DNA from: Bacteriovorax sp. Seq25_V
GTDB taxonomy: Bacteria > Bdellovibrionota > Bacteriovoracia > Bacteriovoracales > Bacteriovoracaceae
NCBI RefSeq assembly: GCF_000447795.1
Contig: NZ_AUNI01000009.1
Coordinates: forward strand, 248,001-312,000
DNA length: 64,000 nucleotides
Direction of reading: 5' to 3'
Within the stretch, counting starts at the first letter, position 1. Each line of letters opens with the position of its first letter. A model generated the notes under the pieces. It did no database searches, was not told the origin of the DNA, and worked only from the letters and a program-made list of their open reading frames with translations. Positions 25,507 to 34,959 of this stretch are shown here, one piece after another. The position numbers and the translations under genes were made by a program.

Positions 25507-26355
25507 CTACTTCACTTTTGCGAAATTTAATTTCATATGATTATCAACACCAATTATTTGATAATCTTCCATCTCTATCCAAATATTTTCTCCAGATAGA
25601 GGCTCTGAAGTAAATATCAAATGATTCACATATCCTGTTTCTGATTTTGCTTCACATTCTGGTGAATAGCTAGGACAAGTGTCACGATCACGGCATTTAT
25701 TTTTAAAAGTACTGTAGTAAAGTTTCTTTCCGGCACTAAGTCCTACCATGACATGACCATTAGTAAGAATAAAGGTCAAAAAGTTTTCACATGGAGCGGC
25801 TGCCTTTTCTAGGCAAACATCACCAGTTATTTTAATTAGTTCTTTAAAGGCATCTTGAACACTTTTCATGACGACTTCAATTTTTAGACCGCGGTCAGAG
25901 ATATCGAACTCATCACCCATATAAGAAAGAATGAAGTAAAATAAAACCTCACTATCTGTGGAACCTAAGATAAATCGTTTAAACCGTGGTGATATGGCCT
26001 TAACCAGCTCATCTCTCTTTTCTAGAAAGTTCTTGATATTTCCATTGTGAGCGAAGGTCCAATTGCCAAACTGAAATGGGTGAGTGTTAAGGATATTTAC
26101 TTCACCCATAGTGGATTTTCTAATATGAGCAAGAACTGTTTGCGAAGAAACAATCCCCGAAAGTCTTTTAAAAATTGAGTCATTTATAGCTGTCTTTTCT
26201 GATTTTATAACATGAGGGACGTGGTTGATGTAGTAAGCAACTCCCCAGCCATCTGGGTGGTCGCTACTTTGTGAGCCTAGTGCATTTTCTGCTTCGACTA
26301 AACTCGAGTGAACCTGACTTTGAATAACTGAACGAAAACCAAATAATCTACACAT
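25507..26355 (-). CDS. Class II glutamine amidotransferase (YafJ/EgtC-like)
   Basis: An Ntn-hydrolase amidotransferase domain, 282 residues. The sequence begins MCRLFGF, giving Cys2 as the N-terminal nucleophile after Met removal. GWGVAYY, AHIRKSTMGEVN and THPFQFGNWTFAHNGNI follow, as in YafJ and EgtC. A Cys-rich patch (KCRDRDTCPSYSPECEAK) about residues 225-245 is unusual and may bind a metal. The partner synthase domain is not present here. It is 5 bp downstream of the TetR gene and may be in the same transcript. Confidence 0.85.
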   Translation of the reverse strand: MCRLFGFRSVIQSQVHSSLVEAENALGSQSSDHPDGWGVAYYINHVPHVIKSEKTAINDSIFKRLSGIVSSQTVLAHIRKSTMGEVNILNTHPFQFGNWTFAHNGNIKNFLEKRDELVKAISPRFKRFILGSTDSEVLFYFILSYMGDEFDISDRGLKIEVVMKSVQDAFKELIKITGDVCLEKAAAPCENFLTFILTNGHVMVGLSAGKKLYYSTFKNKCRDRDTCPSYSPECEAKSETGYVNHLIFTSEPLSGENIWIEMEDYQIIGVDNHMKLNFAKVK

Positions 26356-26360
26356 AGTGA

Positions 26361-27005
26361 TTATTTATCGGCATCCTTATTTAAATAGTTAAGGATAGCT
26401 TCAGTAAACATGAAAAGACTTTGCCTTTTATATTCCTCTGAAAAAAATGGATTTTTAGAAATCATTAGCTTTCCTAGCGTTGAGCAAAGAATTAATGAAT
26501 TGTGTGCAATGTATGAGAACATTGCCTTAACCGCCCATTCCAGTTTTATTGGATCAATATTCGCAGGAACTTCTTTTGCAAGGAGCTCTTTCATAGGAGT
26601 GAATCCGGGAGGAACTAATGTATTGCAGTCACAAGCATCTGGTATGAATGCTTCATCCTCAGGGAGAGTATTACTGATAAATAATTTAAAACTATTAATA
26701 AAAGTTTTTGGGTTTTCAGTGAATTGACAGAATATTTTCCAGTTGAAGTCTTGAATGTCTTTAGAATCAGAGGCGATCGATTTAATCGATGCCTCCAACT
26801 TAATCATATTTGTATTCATAACTTCTTTATAAAGATTTTGTTTATTTTTGAAATGATAATTAATTGATGCAACATTAACACCTGCCTCTTGAGAAATATC
26901 TCTAACAGAAGCACTATCGTAGCCGTGCTCTGCAAAGAGAGTTCCGGCTACATCGATAATTTTATCTTTTGTGTTTAATTGCTCTTTTAATTCATCATTA
27001 CTCAT
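26361..27005 (-). CDS. TetR-family transcriptional repressor
   Basis: An N-terminal helix-turn-helix is clear: IDVAGTLFAEHGYDSASVRDI then QEAGVNVASINYHFKNKQNLY, as in TetR/AcrR members (the SINYHF-type recognition helix is shared with the CecR group). The C-terminal ligand domain carries DACDCN, which could bind metal. ATG 27005 overlaps the RND stop by 8 bp, so it is the last gene of the efflux operon and probably represses it through the AAAC-N4-GTTT sites upstream of the TolC gene. Confidence 0.9.
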   Translation of the reverse strand: MSNDELKEQLNTKDKIIDVAGTLFAEHGYDSASVRDISQEAGVNVASINYHFKNKQNLYKEVMNTNMIKLEASIKSIASDSKDIQDFNWKIFCQFTENPKTFINSFKLFISNTLPEDEAFIPDACDCNTLVPPGFTPMKELLAKEVPANIDPIKLEWAVKAMFSYIAHNSLILCSTLGKLMISKNPFFSEEYKRQSLFMFTEAILNYLNKDADK

Positions 27006-30000
27006 TTCTAACCTCATCCAAAACTACCGACCCAATAAGGTCTTGTTCCGCTTCACCTTTAATGAACTTGCTCTTAATTTTTGCAACAAGGGTGAAGTAG
27101 TCTTCAAGTATAGCATAAGCACTTGGTATAAAGACAAGTGTTAAAATTGTTCCTGAAGTTAAGCCCCATGCCATCGCCATTGTCATTGGTACAAGCATTG
27201 AGTCTGTACCACCTATACCATAAGCAGTTGGAATTAGGCCACTGATTGTAGTTAGAGATGTTACTAAAACAGCTCTCAGACGCATTCCTGAGGCCTTGAC
27301 AAGAATTTCGTGAAGACTTAGACGGCCTTCTTCTCTCATTTCGTCAATAAAACTAATTAAAACGATACCAGAGTTAACAATAATTCCTGAAAGACCAATC
27401 ATACCAATTAACGCAAGAAAACTTATTGGTCTTGAGGAATCAGCGTGACCAGAAAGAACCGGAGTTGCAAACGCAATAGACATACCAAGAAGTCCAAGCG
27501 GGATAGTCATCATAATGATCATTGGTCGTAAGAAACTCTTGAATAGGAATACTAGGATTGCAAAAATCCCAATTGCGGCAAGTAATCCTGCGCTCGCGAG
27601 TGACTCCATCGATTCTTTTGTACTTTCTGCAGCTCCTCCAAAGCGTAATGAAACACCAGGGAAATCTTTTGAGACATCATCAAAAATTTCTTTTAGCTTT
27701 TTGTTCGCAATTTGCGAAGTGATGATATTCTCATCAATATTACCTAAGAGTGTTTTACTTTTTTTGTAATCATATCTTTTAATTACAGCAGAGCCATCTT
27801 GGACATGAACTTTTGCAATATTTGCAATTGGAACAAGGTTTCCTTTATTATCCATAACTTTTACATTGAGGATATCATCTAGGTCTCTTCTTGTATCAGC
27901 TTTTGCTCTTACTTCAAGATCAATGTCTTTGTTTTCAAGAGTTACGTTACTTACGATATTTCCCGAGATAAATGATCTAATATTTTGCCCAATTCCATTA
28001 ACATTAAGTCCTAGTTGATCAGCTTTTTTATAATCAACATCGACATAAACCTCTTCATCACCAAATACATCATCTACTTTTAGATCCAAAATACCTTCAA
28101 CTTTTGAAAGTCTCTCAGAGACAACTTTAATAATTTGATCAAGTTGTTCACTGCTATTTGCTCTAAAGGTTCCTTCGATGGCATCTCCTACAGGTGGACC
28201 ATTGATTTGAGCCTCAAAGCTTAAGCGAGTCATCTCTGGAACTTTAATCTCTCTCAAGAGAGGTAAGATTTCAGTGTGAGGGCGATTGAATTTTGCATTG
28301 TCGCTCACATAAATGAAGAGAATACCAACATTGTTGCCATCCTCTGCTTTAGGATCTGCAAGCTGAACTTTAGAACGACCAGCGAAGCCAACAACATGTT
28401 TTGCATCGTCTTTAAGAACTTCTTTTACTTTCACACTTAAATTTTCAAGAATTTCTTCAGTTCTCTCGACAGTTGTCCCACGCTCTGTTTGATATCTTGC
28501 GATGTAGATTTCTGTTTGATCAGCTGGGAAGAGAATAAACTTGTTACCAATTGCCATCAGCAGGAATGATCCAACGATAATACCTGTGAAAAATATTGCC
28601 GTGAAATAGCGGTGGCGAACAGTTAGATCCATTAACTTTTCAAACCACTTCTCAAACTTTTTAAACCAATTTTGTGAATCACTGTCATTCTGTTTAATAC
28701 TGTTGGCGATATCTTTTGCACGTCCTCCAAATGCGACAAGTCTCATTGGAAGGAAGAGAAAACTTTCTAGTAAACTTAGAATAAGAGATATCGTTACGAT
28801 CACAGGAATCCATTTAATAAATTGTCCCATGATACCTTTTGTAACTAACATTGGCATAAAGGCAGCCATTGTAGTTAAGGCCGTTCCAGTAATAGGAACC
28901 CAAAGTGATCTAATACTCTTAAGAGCTGCATCCATTGGTGTGTCACCCTCTGCAAGAAGGCGAGTGTAGTTTTCAGAAATAACAACGGAGTTATCAACGA
29001 GCATTCCAAGAGCAATAACAAGAGCTAGAATTGTAATTGCATTTAAGCTCATTCCAAAAGCTGGCATGATACCAATTGTACCCATAACCGCAAGTGGTAA
29101 CGATAAACTTGCTAGGATTCCAATTCTTCCTGGGAGGAAGATGAATAGAAAAATCATAACAAGAGCAAGACCAGATACTGCGTTTGAACTTAGTACTTCG
29201 AGTTTGTTTTTAACTTTTGTCTGTTCATTGTTATAAACAGAGAACTGGTGGTTAGGGTAGTGCTTTTTAAAAGCTTCAACTTTCTCAATGATTCGATCAA
29301 CCATTTCAATTGTATCTGCACCGGCTTTTTTACTAATGGTCATAAGAGTGGCTTCTTGACCATTATATGTTGTTCTTACTTTGATCTCTTCTTTTCCATC
29401 AACGATTTCTGCAACATCTTTTAAGTAAACGTTACTTCCAGAAAAATTAGAACGAATTAAAACATTTCCAAGTTGAGTTACATCTTCTATTTTCCCTTCA
29501 ATACGAACAAGCTTTTGCTTTTCCTGTCCTTTGAGAGAACCACCTGGGATGTTAACATTTCTTGATCTTAATTTATTGATAACTTCTTCAATACCAATAT
29601 AGTTTGAGTCAAGCTTGTCAGTGTCGAGGATGATTTCAAATTTTCTCTTTGCAAAACCATCGAGAGTAACACCTTTTACAGTTTTCAAGTCTTCAATATC
29701 TTCCTTTAGAGTATCTGCAATCTTATCTCTTTGTCTTCCGTCATTAGTTCCTGTCACTGCGATCTGATAAACTGGGAACTCTTCAGAGTTGATCTCTTGA
29801 AAGCGTGGAGGATCTTTTAGGTCAGATGGAAGATCTGAAACACGATCAACCGACTTTTGAAGATCTGACATAACCTTGTCAACATCGTCGACATTGTCCA
29901 TGTCAACTCTGATTACGATTGTTGATAAACCTGCCTGCGATGTGGACTTCACATCTTTAATACCAGAAACTGTTCTTACCTCATCCTCAATCGGTTTCGT

Positions 30001-30192
30001 AATTTTAATTTCGATGTCTTCAGCACTTGCCCCATCATAAACTGTCGTTACATAAGCTGTTGCAAAACTTACTGCTGGATAACTTTCTGCGGTCATTTTT
30101 TTCAGGCCGAGAAGTCCATAAATAATTAAGAAAAATGAAAGTACAATTGTGAACTTATCATTTTCAATAAAAAATCGAGATAACTTTTCCAT
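26998..30192 (-). CDS. RND efflux pump, AcrB/HAE type
   Basis: Inner-membrane proton-driven exporter, 1064 residues, with the expected two halves of transmembrane segments and two large periplasmic loops. The transmembrane helix 4 motif reads ALGMLVDNSVVISENY, so the first of the two AcrB aspartates is kept and the second is Asn, as in many HAE members. The N-terminus (YPAVSFATAYVTTVYDGASAEDIE) and the second-half GLLGMSIAFATPVLSG region are typical. The start lies 8 bp after the TolC-like gene. No membrane fusion protein gene is next to it. Confidence 0.95.
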   Translation of the reverse strand: MEKLSRFFIENDKFTIVLSFFLIIYGLLGLKKMTAESYPAVSFATAYVTTVYDGASAEDIEIKITKPIEDEVRTVSGIKDVKSTSQAGLSTIVIRVDMDNVDDVDKVMSDLQKSVDRVSDLPSDLKDPPRFQEINSEEFPVYQIAVTGTNDGRQRDKIADTLKEDIEDLKTVKGVTLDGFAKRKFEIILDTDKLDSNYIGIEEVINKLRSRNVNIPGGSLKGQEKQKLVRIEGKIEDVTQLGNVLIRSNFSGSNVYLKDVAEIVDGKEEIKVRTTYNGQEATLMTISKKAGADTIEMVDRIIEKVEAFKKHYPNHQFSVYNNEQTKVKNKLEVLSSNAVSGLALVMIFLFIFLPGRIGILASLSLPLAVMGTIGIMPAFGMSLNAITILALVIALGMLVDNSVVISENYTRLLAEGDTPMDAALKSIRSLWVPITGTALTTMAAFMPMLVTKGIMGQFIKWIPVIVTISLILSLLESFLFLPMRLVAFGGRAKDIANSIKQNDSDSQNWFKKFEKWFEKLMDLTVRHRYFTAIFFTGIIVGSFLLMAIGNKFILFPADQTEIYIARYQTERGTTVERTEEILENLSVKVKEVLKDDAKHVVGFAGRSKVQLADPKAEDGNNVGILFIYVSDNAKFNRPHTEILPLLREIKVPEMTRLSFEAQINGPPVGDAIEGTFRANSSEQLDQIIKVVSERLSKVEGILDLKVDDVFGDEEVYVDVDYKKADQLGLNVNGIGQNIRSFISGNIVSNVTLENKDIDLEVRAKADTRRDLDDILNVKVMDNKGNLVPIANIAKVHVQDGSAVIKRYDYKKSKTLLGNIDENIITSQIANKKLKEIFDDVSKDFPGVSLRFGGAAESTKESMESLASAGLLAAIGIFAILVFLFKSFLRPMIIMMTIPLGLLGMSIAFATPVLSGHADSSRPISFLALIGMIGLSGIIVNSGIVLISFIDEMREEGRLSLHEILVKASGMRLRAVLVTSLTTISGLIPTAYGIGGTDSMLVPMTMAMAWGLTSGTILTLVFIPSAYAILEDYFTLVAKIKSKFIKGEAEQDLIGSVVLDEVRNE

Positions 30193-30200
30193 AATATTTC

Positions 30201-31642
30201 CTATTTATTAATTGAACATGGTGTTTCAGTAAAAACTGAAAAGTAGTCAATTAGCGTACTGATTACATTATATTTTGTGTTAATTTCATTTAAATTAGAC
30301 TGAAGTAAACTGTCTTCATCCTGAATAAGTTCTCTAGAAGAAAGTCTCGCTTGCTTGAACTTCTTTTTTGAACTCTTGAGAGTTTCATCAAGTAATATTG
30401 AATTACGTTTTTGGGCCGCAATTACTTTGTATAGAACATTGATTGATTGCACTGTCTGAGAGTGGAAAGCGGAAAGTTTTCCTTCGACTTCTTGGTAACG
30501 AGAAATATTAGATTTTTGAATTATTTCTTCCCTGATAGCTTGAGTGTCTTTTTTTGCACTTCCAAGAGGAATATCAAGTTGGAAACCAACCGCATATTGC
30601 TGTCTCCCCTTATCTTTTAACTCATCAATTGCATCACTATGGCTGAAATCTTTACCGATATAATTAACTTCAGAAATAAGCTTGATATCAGCTTTTGAGT
30701 AACTCTCATTAACTCTTTGGCTAAGTTTTAAATCTTGCTTTAAAAGTTCAAGAACTTCATCATACTGAGTAAACTCTTTAGGAGCTTCTGCTTTAGAGCT
30801 AATATTCGCAGTACATGCTAATACTTGTGCAATTGTATTATCTAAAGAATAATTCGCTAGAGTTAAATCTTGTGCTCCAATTTTTTGCGGGAACATTTCT
30901 TTTAGTCTTTTAAAAAGCTCTGATCTTTCAAATTCTAAAAGTAGGATTTGACCATTCCTCGCTTCTACTTGAGATCTCGTACGAGATAGTTCACCTTTAT
31001 CTGCAACATTATTTTTGTAACGATCGAATGTGTCTTTTTCTAAGCTTTTTTGTCCGTATCAAGAAGTTCTCTTGCAATTTTTAATGATTCATTATTTGCA
31101 ACTAAGGACCAGTATAGTTTTCTAACTTGTCCGATATAAGCGTGAGTTGTGATTTCACTTTCTTTTTTTGCAATTTCTTTTTTGATTAAAAGAGATTCGT
31201 GATTAGCTCTTGTTGTTTTACCAAATAAATCTTTGTAGAGATCAATTGCAATGGCTGCACCAAATTTTGCGGTTGTTCCATTTTGATAAAAATTATTTGA
31301 TACCTGACTGGTTCCTGCTGTAACAGAGCCTTGAACTCCATACATTGTCGGCTTAGTCAGCATTACTTGAGCTTCTTTGATTGGACTTGTTACGGGAGCA
31401 AAAGTAGAGAAAGAAGTTTCTTTCGTCTTGAGATAATTATATTTGGCCTGTAATGTTGTCTGGAATTTATCTTCAAATGAGTTGTAGTTAAATTCAGAAT
31501 TTAATTTTTCGAGTTCTAGTTTTTTTGCATTGAAACTTTCACTTTTTGCCCACTCAATTAGTTTATCTTCCGAAACACTTAAAGCATAAGTATTCCCCGA
31601 TAAGACAAGAAGGCATGAAATTGGTATTAGAGTCTTTTTCAT
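30201..31642 (-). pseudogene. TolC-like outer-membrane efflux protein with a frameshift
   Basis: The reading frame starts at ATG 31642 with a signal peptide (MKKTLIPISCLLVLSGNTYA) and TolC-type helical repeats. It stops at 31040 just after an A6 run (T6 at 31046-31051 on the plus strand). In the -1 frame the protein continues without a break from that run (DKKSLEKDTFDRYKN...) through SRTRSQVEARNGQILLLEFE to the end at 30201, the second TolC half. One missing A in the run restores one ~480-residue protein. This could be a true deletion, a sequencing error or slippage. The run in codons is C AAA AAA G, not a classic X-XXY-YYZ slippery site. Confidence 0.85.
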
Positions 31643-31658
31643 TTTTATTTCCTACTTT

Positions 31659-31705
31659 AAACGATTGTTTGAATTAAACGGATGTTTGAATTTAAACACA
31701 TGTTT
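31659..31705. promoter_or_regulatory. Triple AAAC-N4-GTTT operator over the efflux promoter
   Basis: AAACGATTGTTT (31659-31670), AAACGGATGTTT (31676-31687) and AAACACATGTTT (31694-31705) are three copies of one palindrome, 17 and 18 bp apart. They overlap a minus-strand promoter with TTGATT at 31713-31718 and TTAAAT at 31690-31695, 17-bp spacer. The TetR protein at 26361-27005 is the obvious ligand-responsive repressor. Confidence 0.75.
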
Positions 31706-31767
31706 TAAATTTAATCAAGTTAATTTGACTGCTTTTGAAATAGATTGTAAGTGCTTGATTTTAAGGA

Positions 31768-33138
31768 TTAGGCGGCAACGTTAGTTGATGGTATTTGATT
31801 TCTACTTATCTTAAGAACAAGAGAGTAGCCAGACATTGTTGTCTTCATATAGATCTCAGCTTGATTTTCACTTGATAAAGCTTGCGCTAGAATAAGGTTG
31901 TAAACAAGAGGATTTTGAATTAATTCACTCGTTTGGTTAAGTGCATTTTTGATTTCATCTTTATCGACTTCACATGATGAATGACTTACTTCAAAATACG
32001 AAAATTTATTATCTTCATTATAATCTAGTTTTATCCAGCCATGTGGTTTGTTTGCAGAGAGCTGGAAAGCATTCGTGATTAAACTTAAAAGAATTTGAGA
32101 GATACTAGTAGAGTTACAAACAAGCAAAGATTTGCACTCATTCACTTCGTTATAGAACTTGATGTTTGAGCACTTAAGCTTTTCGTTAATAAAGCCAACT
32201 GCATCATCAACAATTTTGCTAATTTCGACTTCTTCTATATTTGTGTTCTTATCATTTTTGGACATCTTTTTTAGAGAATCAATTGTCTTTGCTATTCTTT
32301 CAACATTCTCAAGGCAGCGATTAATACTGGTTTCTGATAAATCGTCAACGTTTCCGCTATTCATCGATTTTATTCTTCGAGAGAGTAGGGTGAGATTTCC
32401 TCGAATTATTGTTAGTGGGTTATTTATTTCATGGGCCATTCCAGAGGCCATCTCTCCAATAGCAGCCATTTTGGATGACTGCAATGCCTGCCTCTCTGTG
32501 TTTATTCTCTTTCTATCAGACTCCTCAATTTCAGAGAGAAGGTACTCTTTATCTAGGCGTAGAGAAATATTTTTTACAATTGATTGATTGACCATTTGCA
32601 TGTTGAAAGCAAGTCCAACAAGATATAATAAAAAGATAATGATTAACGTTTCTTTGACTTCACTGTGTCCAAGAGAAAAGCCAATGATTGCAGAAATAAT
32701 TAATGCAAAATTAAATGCGTAATTACCTTTTAACGTTGCACCATTAGAGCCGGTAGCACCTGCACATACTCCTGCATATATTGTCATTGCAATAAGCATC
32801 TTCTCTGAAGGTACATCGGTCAGAAATAGAATTGATGATGTTCCCCAGAGAAGGCCACCGTAGAAACAGATAATTGAATTGATAAGTTCGAATTGAGAAA
32901 TTGTAATGTCTCTAGTTGATTTATTTTTCCAATAAAAATCTACCGATAGTTTTCTGAGAAAGAAATAGAATGCAAATGAAGTAAGCCAGGCGATAAATTC
33001 TAGTTGAAGATCATCTCGGTAATAGTAGTAACTAAAAACACTAGCACATGCGAGCGACACAACATAGATTGCAATCTTTCTCGAATAAACGAGATCGAGC
33101 CTTAGGTAGTCGAATGTGTCACTACTATTCATCTTCAT
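31768..33138 (-). CDS. Membrane histidine-kinase-like protein with degenerate ATPase domain
   Basis: Five or six N-terminal transmembrane segments (about residues 20-185) form a MASE-like sensor. The dimerisation domain is intact: SKMAAIGEMASGMAHEINNPL with the phosphoacceptor His. The ATP-binding region keeps the N-box (ISQILLSLITNAFQLS). The G1 box is missing: where D-x-G-x-G is expected it reads YFEVSHSSCEV. No G-L-G-L G2 box is visible in the following NPLVYNLILAQALS. Catalysis is therefore doubtful. It may be a phosphatase-like or pseudokinase partner. It is divergent from the YkgJ-type gene; no response regulator is adjacent. Confidence 0.78.
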   Translation of the reverse strand: MKMNSSDTFDYLRLDLVYSRKIAIYVVSLACASVFSYYYYRDDLQLEFIAWLTSFAFYFFLRKLSVDFYWKNKSTRDITISQFELINSIICFYGGLLWGTSSILFLTDVPSEKMLIAMTIYAGVCAGATGSNGATLKGNYAFNFALIISAIIGFSLGHSEVKETLIIIFLLYLVGLAFNMQMVNQSIVKNISLRLDKEYLLSEIEESDRKRINTERQALQSSKMAAIGEMASGMAHEINNPLTIIRGNLTLLSRRIKSMNSGNVDDLSETSINRCLENVERIAKTIDSLKKMSKNDKNTNIEEVEISKIVDDAVGFINEKLKCSNIKFYNEVNECKSLLVCNSTSISQILLSLITNAFQLSANKPHGWIKLDYNEDNKFSYFEVSHSSCEVDKDEIKNALNQTSELIQNPLVYNLILAQALSSENQAEIYMKTTMSGYSLVLKISRNQIPSTNVAA

Positions 33139-33268
33139 AGATAGCTTTTCGACAACTTATATTGTTTACTTTAGCAAATCGATAGGCTGAAATGGCAGAA
33201 TTTTCCTACTATACATAAATTATTGAAAAAATTGATAGAATAATAACTGAGCGTGTCAGGAGGACAAG

Positions 33269-33988
33269 ATTAACTTTCCACAACGTGCATTTGAAACATT
33301 CAAAAGATTAAAAAATCTTCATGAATTTGTGGACCTCTACAACTATATGCTTAATTTCCTTTCGCGTATTGAAGATCCAATTCTTCGGGCCCGAAAATCT
33401 CACCAATATGTCTCACAGTATACAAATGAAGTTTTAAATAATCCCATCGCAAAGAAATTTGTTACATGCCATCGTGGGTGTAGTGCTTGTTGCCACACTC
33501 AGGTTTCTGTCAATGCAGATGAAGCGCAATTACTGGCGAGTAAGGTTATAAATAACGAAGTTCAAGTCGATCTGACAAAACTTTATATCCAGGGAAATGT
33601 TGAAAATAATAGTGAGAAGTGGTTTGCACTTCCTTACGATGTTCGAGGTTGTGTTTTTCTCGACGATAAAGGTGCTTGTACTGTTTATGAAGATCGACCT
33701 TCTGTCTGTCGTACCAATAACGTTCTTTCTCCGCCAAAAATGTGTGAAACAAGAGATGGCGTAGAAAGGCCAATTCGGTTACTGAATACAGAGAAGGCAG
33801 ACATGGCGATTATTGCTTCATATGAGGTGAGTGGAGACGCTGGAACATTACCGTCAATGCTTTGGAAGGCAATGAAGCAATATGGTGAACCACCAAAGGT
33901 TAGTGAGAAATCGTGGTCAAAAAAGGTGACGAAGAAAGCATACCTCTCCCAATTGAAAAAAGACCTTTCCAAAATTTTCGAAGTGTAA
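33269..33988 (+). CDS. YkgJ-family Cys-cluster protein (putative zinc/iron-chelating)
   Basis: The YkgJ pattern is clear: CHRGCSACC near the N-terminal third, then RGCVFLDDKGACTVYEDRPSVCR. Such Cys clusters are thought to bind Zn or Fe-S and some members act on proteins or tRNA. The usual start would be GTG 33329, but it lacks a Shine-Dalgarno. The frame is open back to 33251, and a perfect AGGAGG (33258-33263) lies 5 bases before an ATT codon at 33269. I list the longer form with the ATT start as a hypothesis; the minimum CDS is 33329-33988. A methyltransferase gene follows after 12 bp. Confidence 0.7.
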   Translation: MNFPQRAFETFKRLKNLHEFVDLYNYMLNFLSRIEDPILRARKSHQYVSQYTNEVLNNPIAKKFVTCHRGCSACCHTQVSVNADEAQLLASKVINNEVQVDLTKLYIQGNVENNSEKWFALPYDVRGCVFLDDKGACTVYEDRPSVCRTNNVLSPPKMCETRDGVERPIRLLNTEKADMAIIASYEVSGDAGTLPSMLWKAMKQYGEPPKVSEKSWSKKVTKKAYLSQLKKDLSKIFEV

Positions 33989-34000
33989 TAAACCATATAA

Positions 34001-34627
34001 ATGAAATGTCGACTGTGTGGATCTGATTCACTTCAAATTTATTTTAATGAATATTCTAAATGCAATAACTGCCAGATGATTCAACAGGATGAATCAACAC
34101 TACTTAGTTTTGAGCAAGAAAAAGAACGTTATTCACATCATAATAATGATAGTGAAGACCCTGGCTATATTAAGTTCTTAAAACAACTCACTGACCCTCT
34201 TCTCGATTACATTGATAAAGATGCTAGGGGACTAGACTTTGGGTGTGGGCCAGGACCAACAATTTCTAAGATTCTTGCTGAAGAAAATATTAGTTGCGAT
34301 AATTATGATCCAGCATTTTTTCCAGATAAAGAATTGTTAGCAACAACTTATGATTTTGTAACTTCATCTGAGGTTTTTGAGCACCTTCATCAGCCAAGAG
34401 AAGTTATTGAGAACGTTTGGTCTTTGGTTCGACCTGGTGGGCTTCTTGCGATTATGACAGTGTTTTACCCTGGGAATCAGGACGAGTTTCCAAAGTGGTG
34501 GTATAAGAATGATCCAACTCATGTGTGTTTTTACAATGAGCAAGTTTTTGAGTATATTGCCAATAAATTAAATGCAGAAATTTTATCGATGAATAAGAAA
34601 ATCGTTATTCTTAGGAGAGCTCTATGA
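34001..34627 (+). CDS. Class I SAM-dependent methyltransferase with N-terminal zinc ribbon
   Basis: A CRLCGS ... CNNCQMIQ ribbon at the N-terminus precedes a Methyltransf_23-type fold: LDFGCGPGPTISKIL (motif I), then DFVTSSEVFEHLHQPREVIEN and LVRPGGLLAIMTVFY. WYKNDPTHVCFYNEQVF follows, as in zinc-ribbon methyltransferases acting on sugars or small molecules. The substrate is unknown. It is in a tight run with the YkgJ-type gene and the ArsC-like gene (4-bp overlap). Confidence 0.82.
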   Translation: MKCRLCGSDSLQIYFNEYSKCNNCQMIQQDESTLLSFEQEKERYSHHNNDSEDPGYIKFLKQLTDPLLDYIDKDARGLDFGCGPGPTISKILAEENISCDNYDPAFFPDKELLATTYDFVTSSEVFEHLHQPREVIENVWSLVRPGGLLAIMTVFYPGNQDEFPKWWYKNDPTHVCFYNEQVFEYIANKLNAEILSMNKKIVILRRAL

Positions 34628-34959
34628 AAGTATACGGAATTAAAAATTGCGACACTGTAAAAAAAGCGCTGAAGTTTTTAGAAGAAAATAAAATTGATTA
34701 CACTTTTGTTGATTATAAAAAAACACCTCCAACAAAATCAGATATCGCGAGATGGAAAAAAGAATTTGGTGAACTTCCAGTAAATAAAAGAGGACCAACT
34801 TTTAGAAAAATTAAAGATGCTTTTGAAGCGGCAAGTGCAGCGGAAAAAGTACAACTTCTTATTGATAATACTTCGGCAATTAAAAGACCACTGGTTGAAG
34901 TTGATGGAAAAGCAATCCTTCTAGGCTTTGATGCAAGTGAGTGGAGTGCAAAGCTTTGA
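34624..34959 (+). CDS. ArsC/Spx-family thioredoxin-fold protein (YffB-like)
   Basis: A 111-residue protein starting MKVYGIKNCDTVKKALKFLE, the YffB-type N-terminus with one conserved Cys in the C-D-T motif and no C-x-x-C. TFVDYKKTPP and the P-T-F-R-K segment also fit. The terminal FDASEW is typical of this group. It is related to arsenate reductases, but the family seldom reduces arsenate. It overlaps the neighbours on both sides. Confidence 0.85.
   Translation: MKVYGIKNCDTVKKALKFLEENKIDYTFVDYKKTPPTKSDIARWKKEFGELPVNKRGPTFRKIKDAFEAASAAEKVQLLIDNTSAIKRPLVEVDGKAILLGFDASEWSAKL

Noticed and set aside
31040-31055. Programmed -1 frameshift in the TolC gene
   Set aside because: The run reads C AAA AAA G, not the X-XXY-YYZ pattern, and no stem-loop was seen after it; a plain deletion or sequencing error is simpler.
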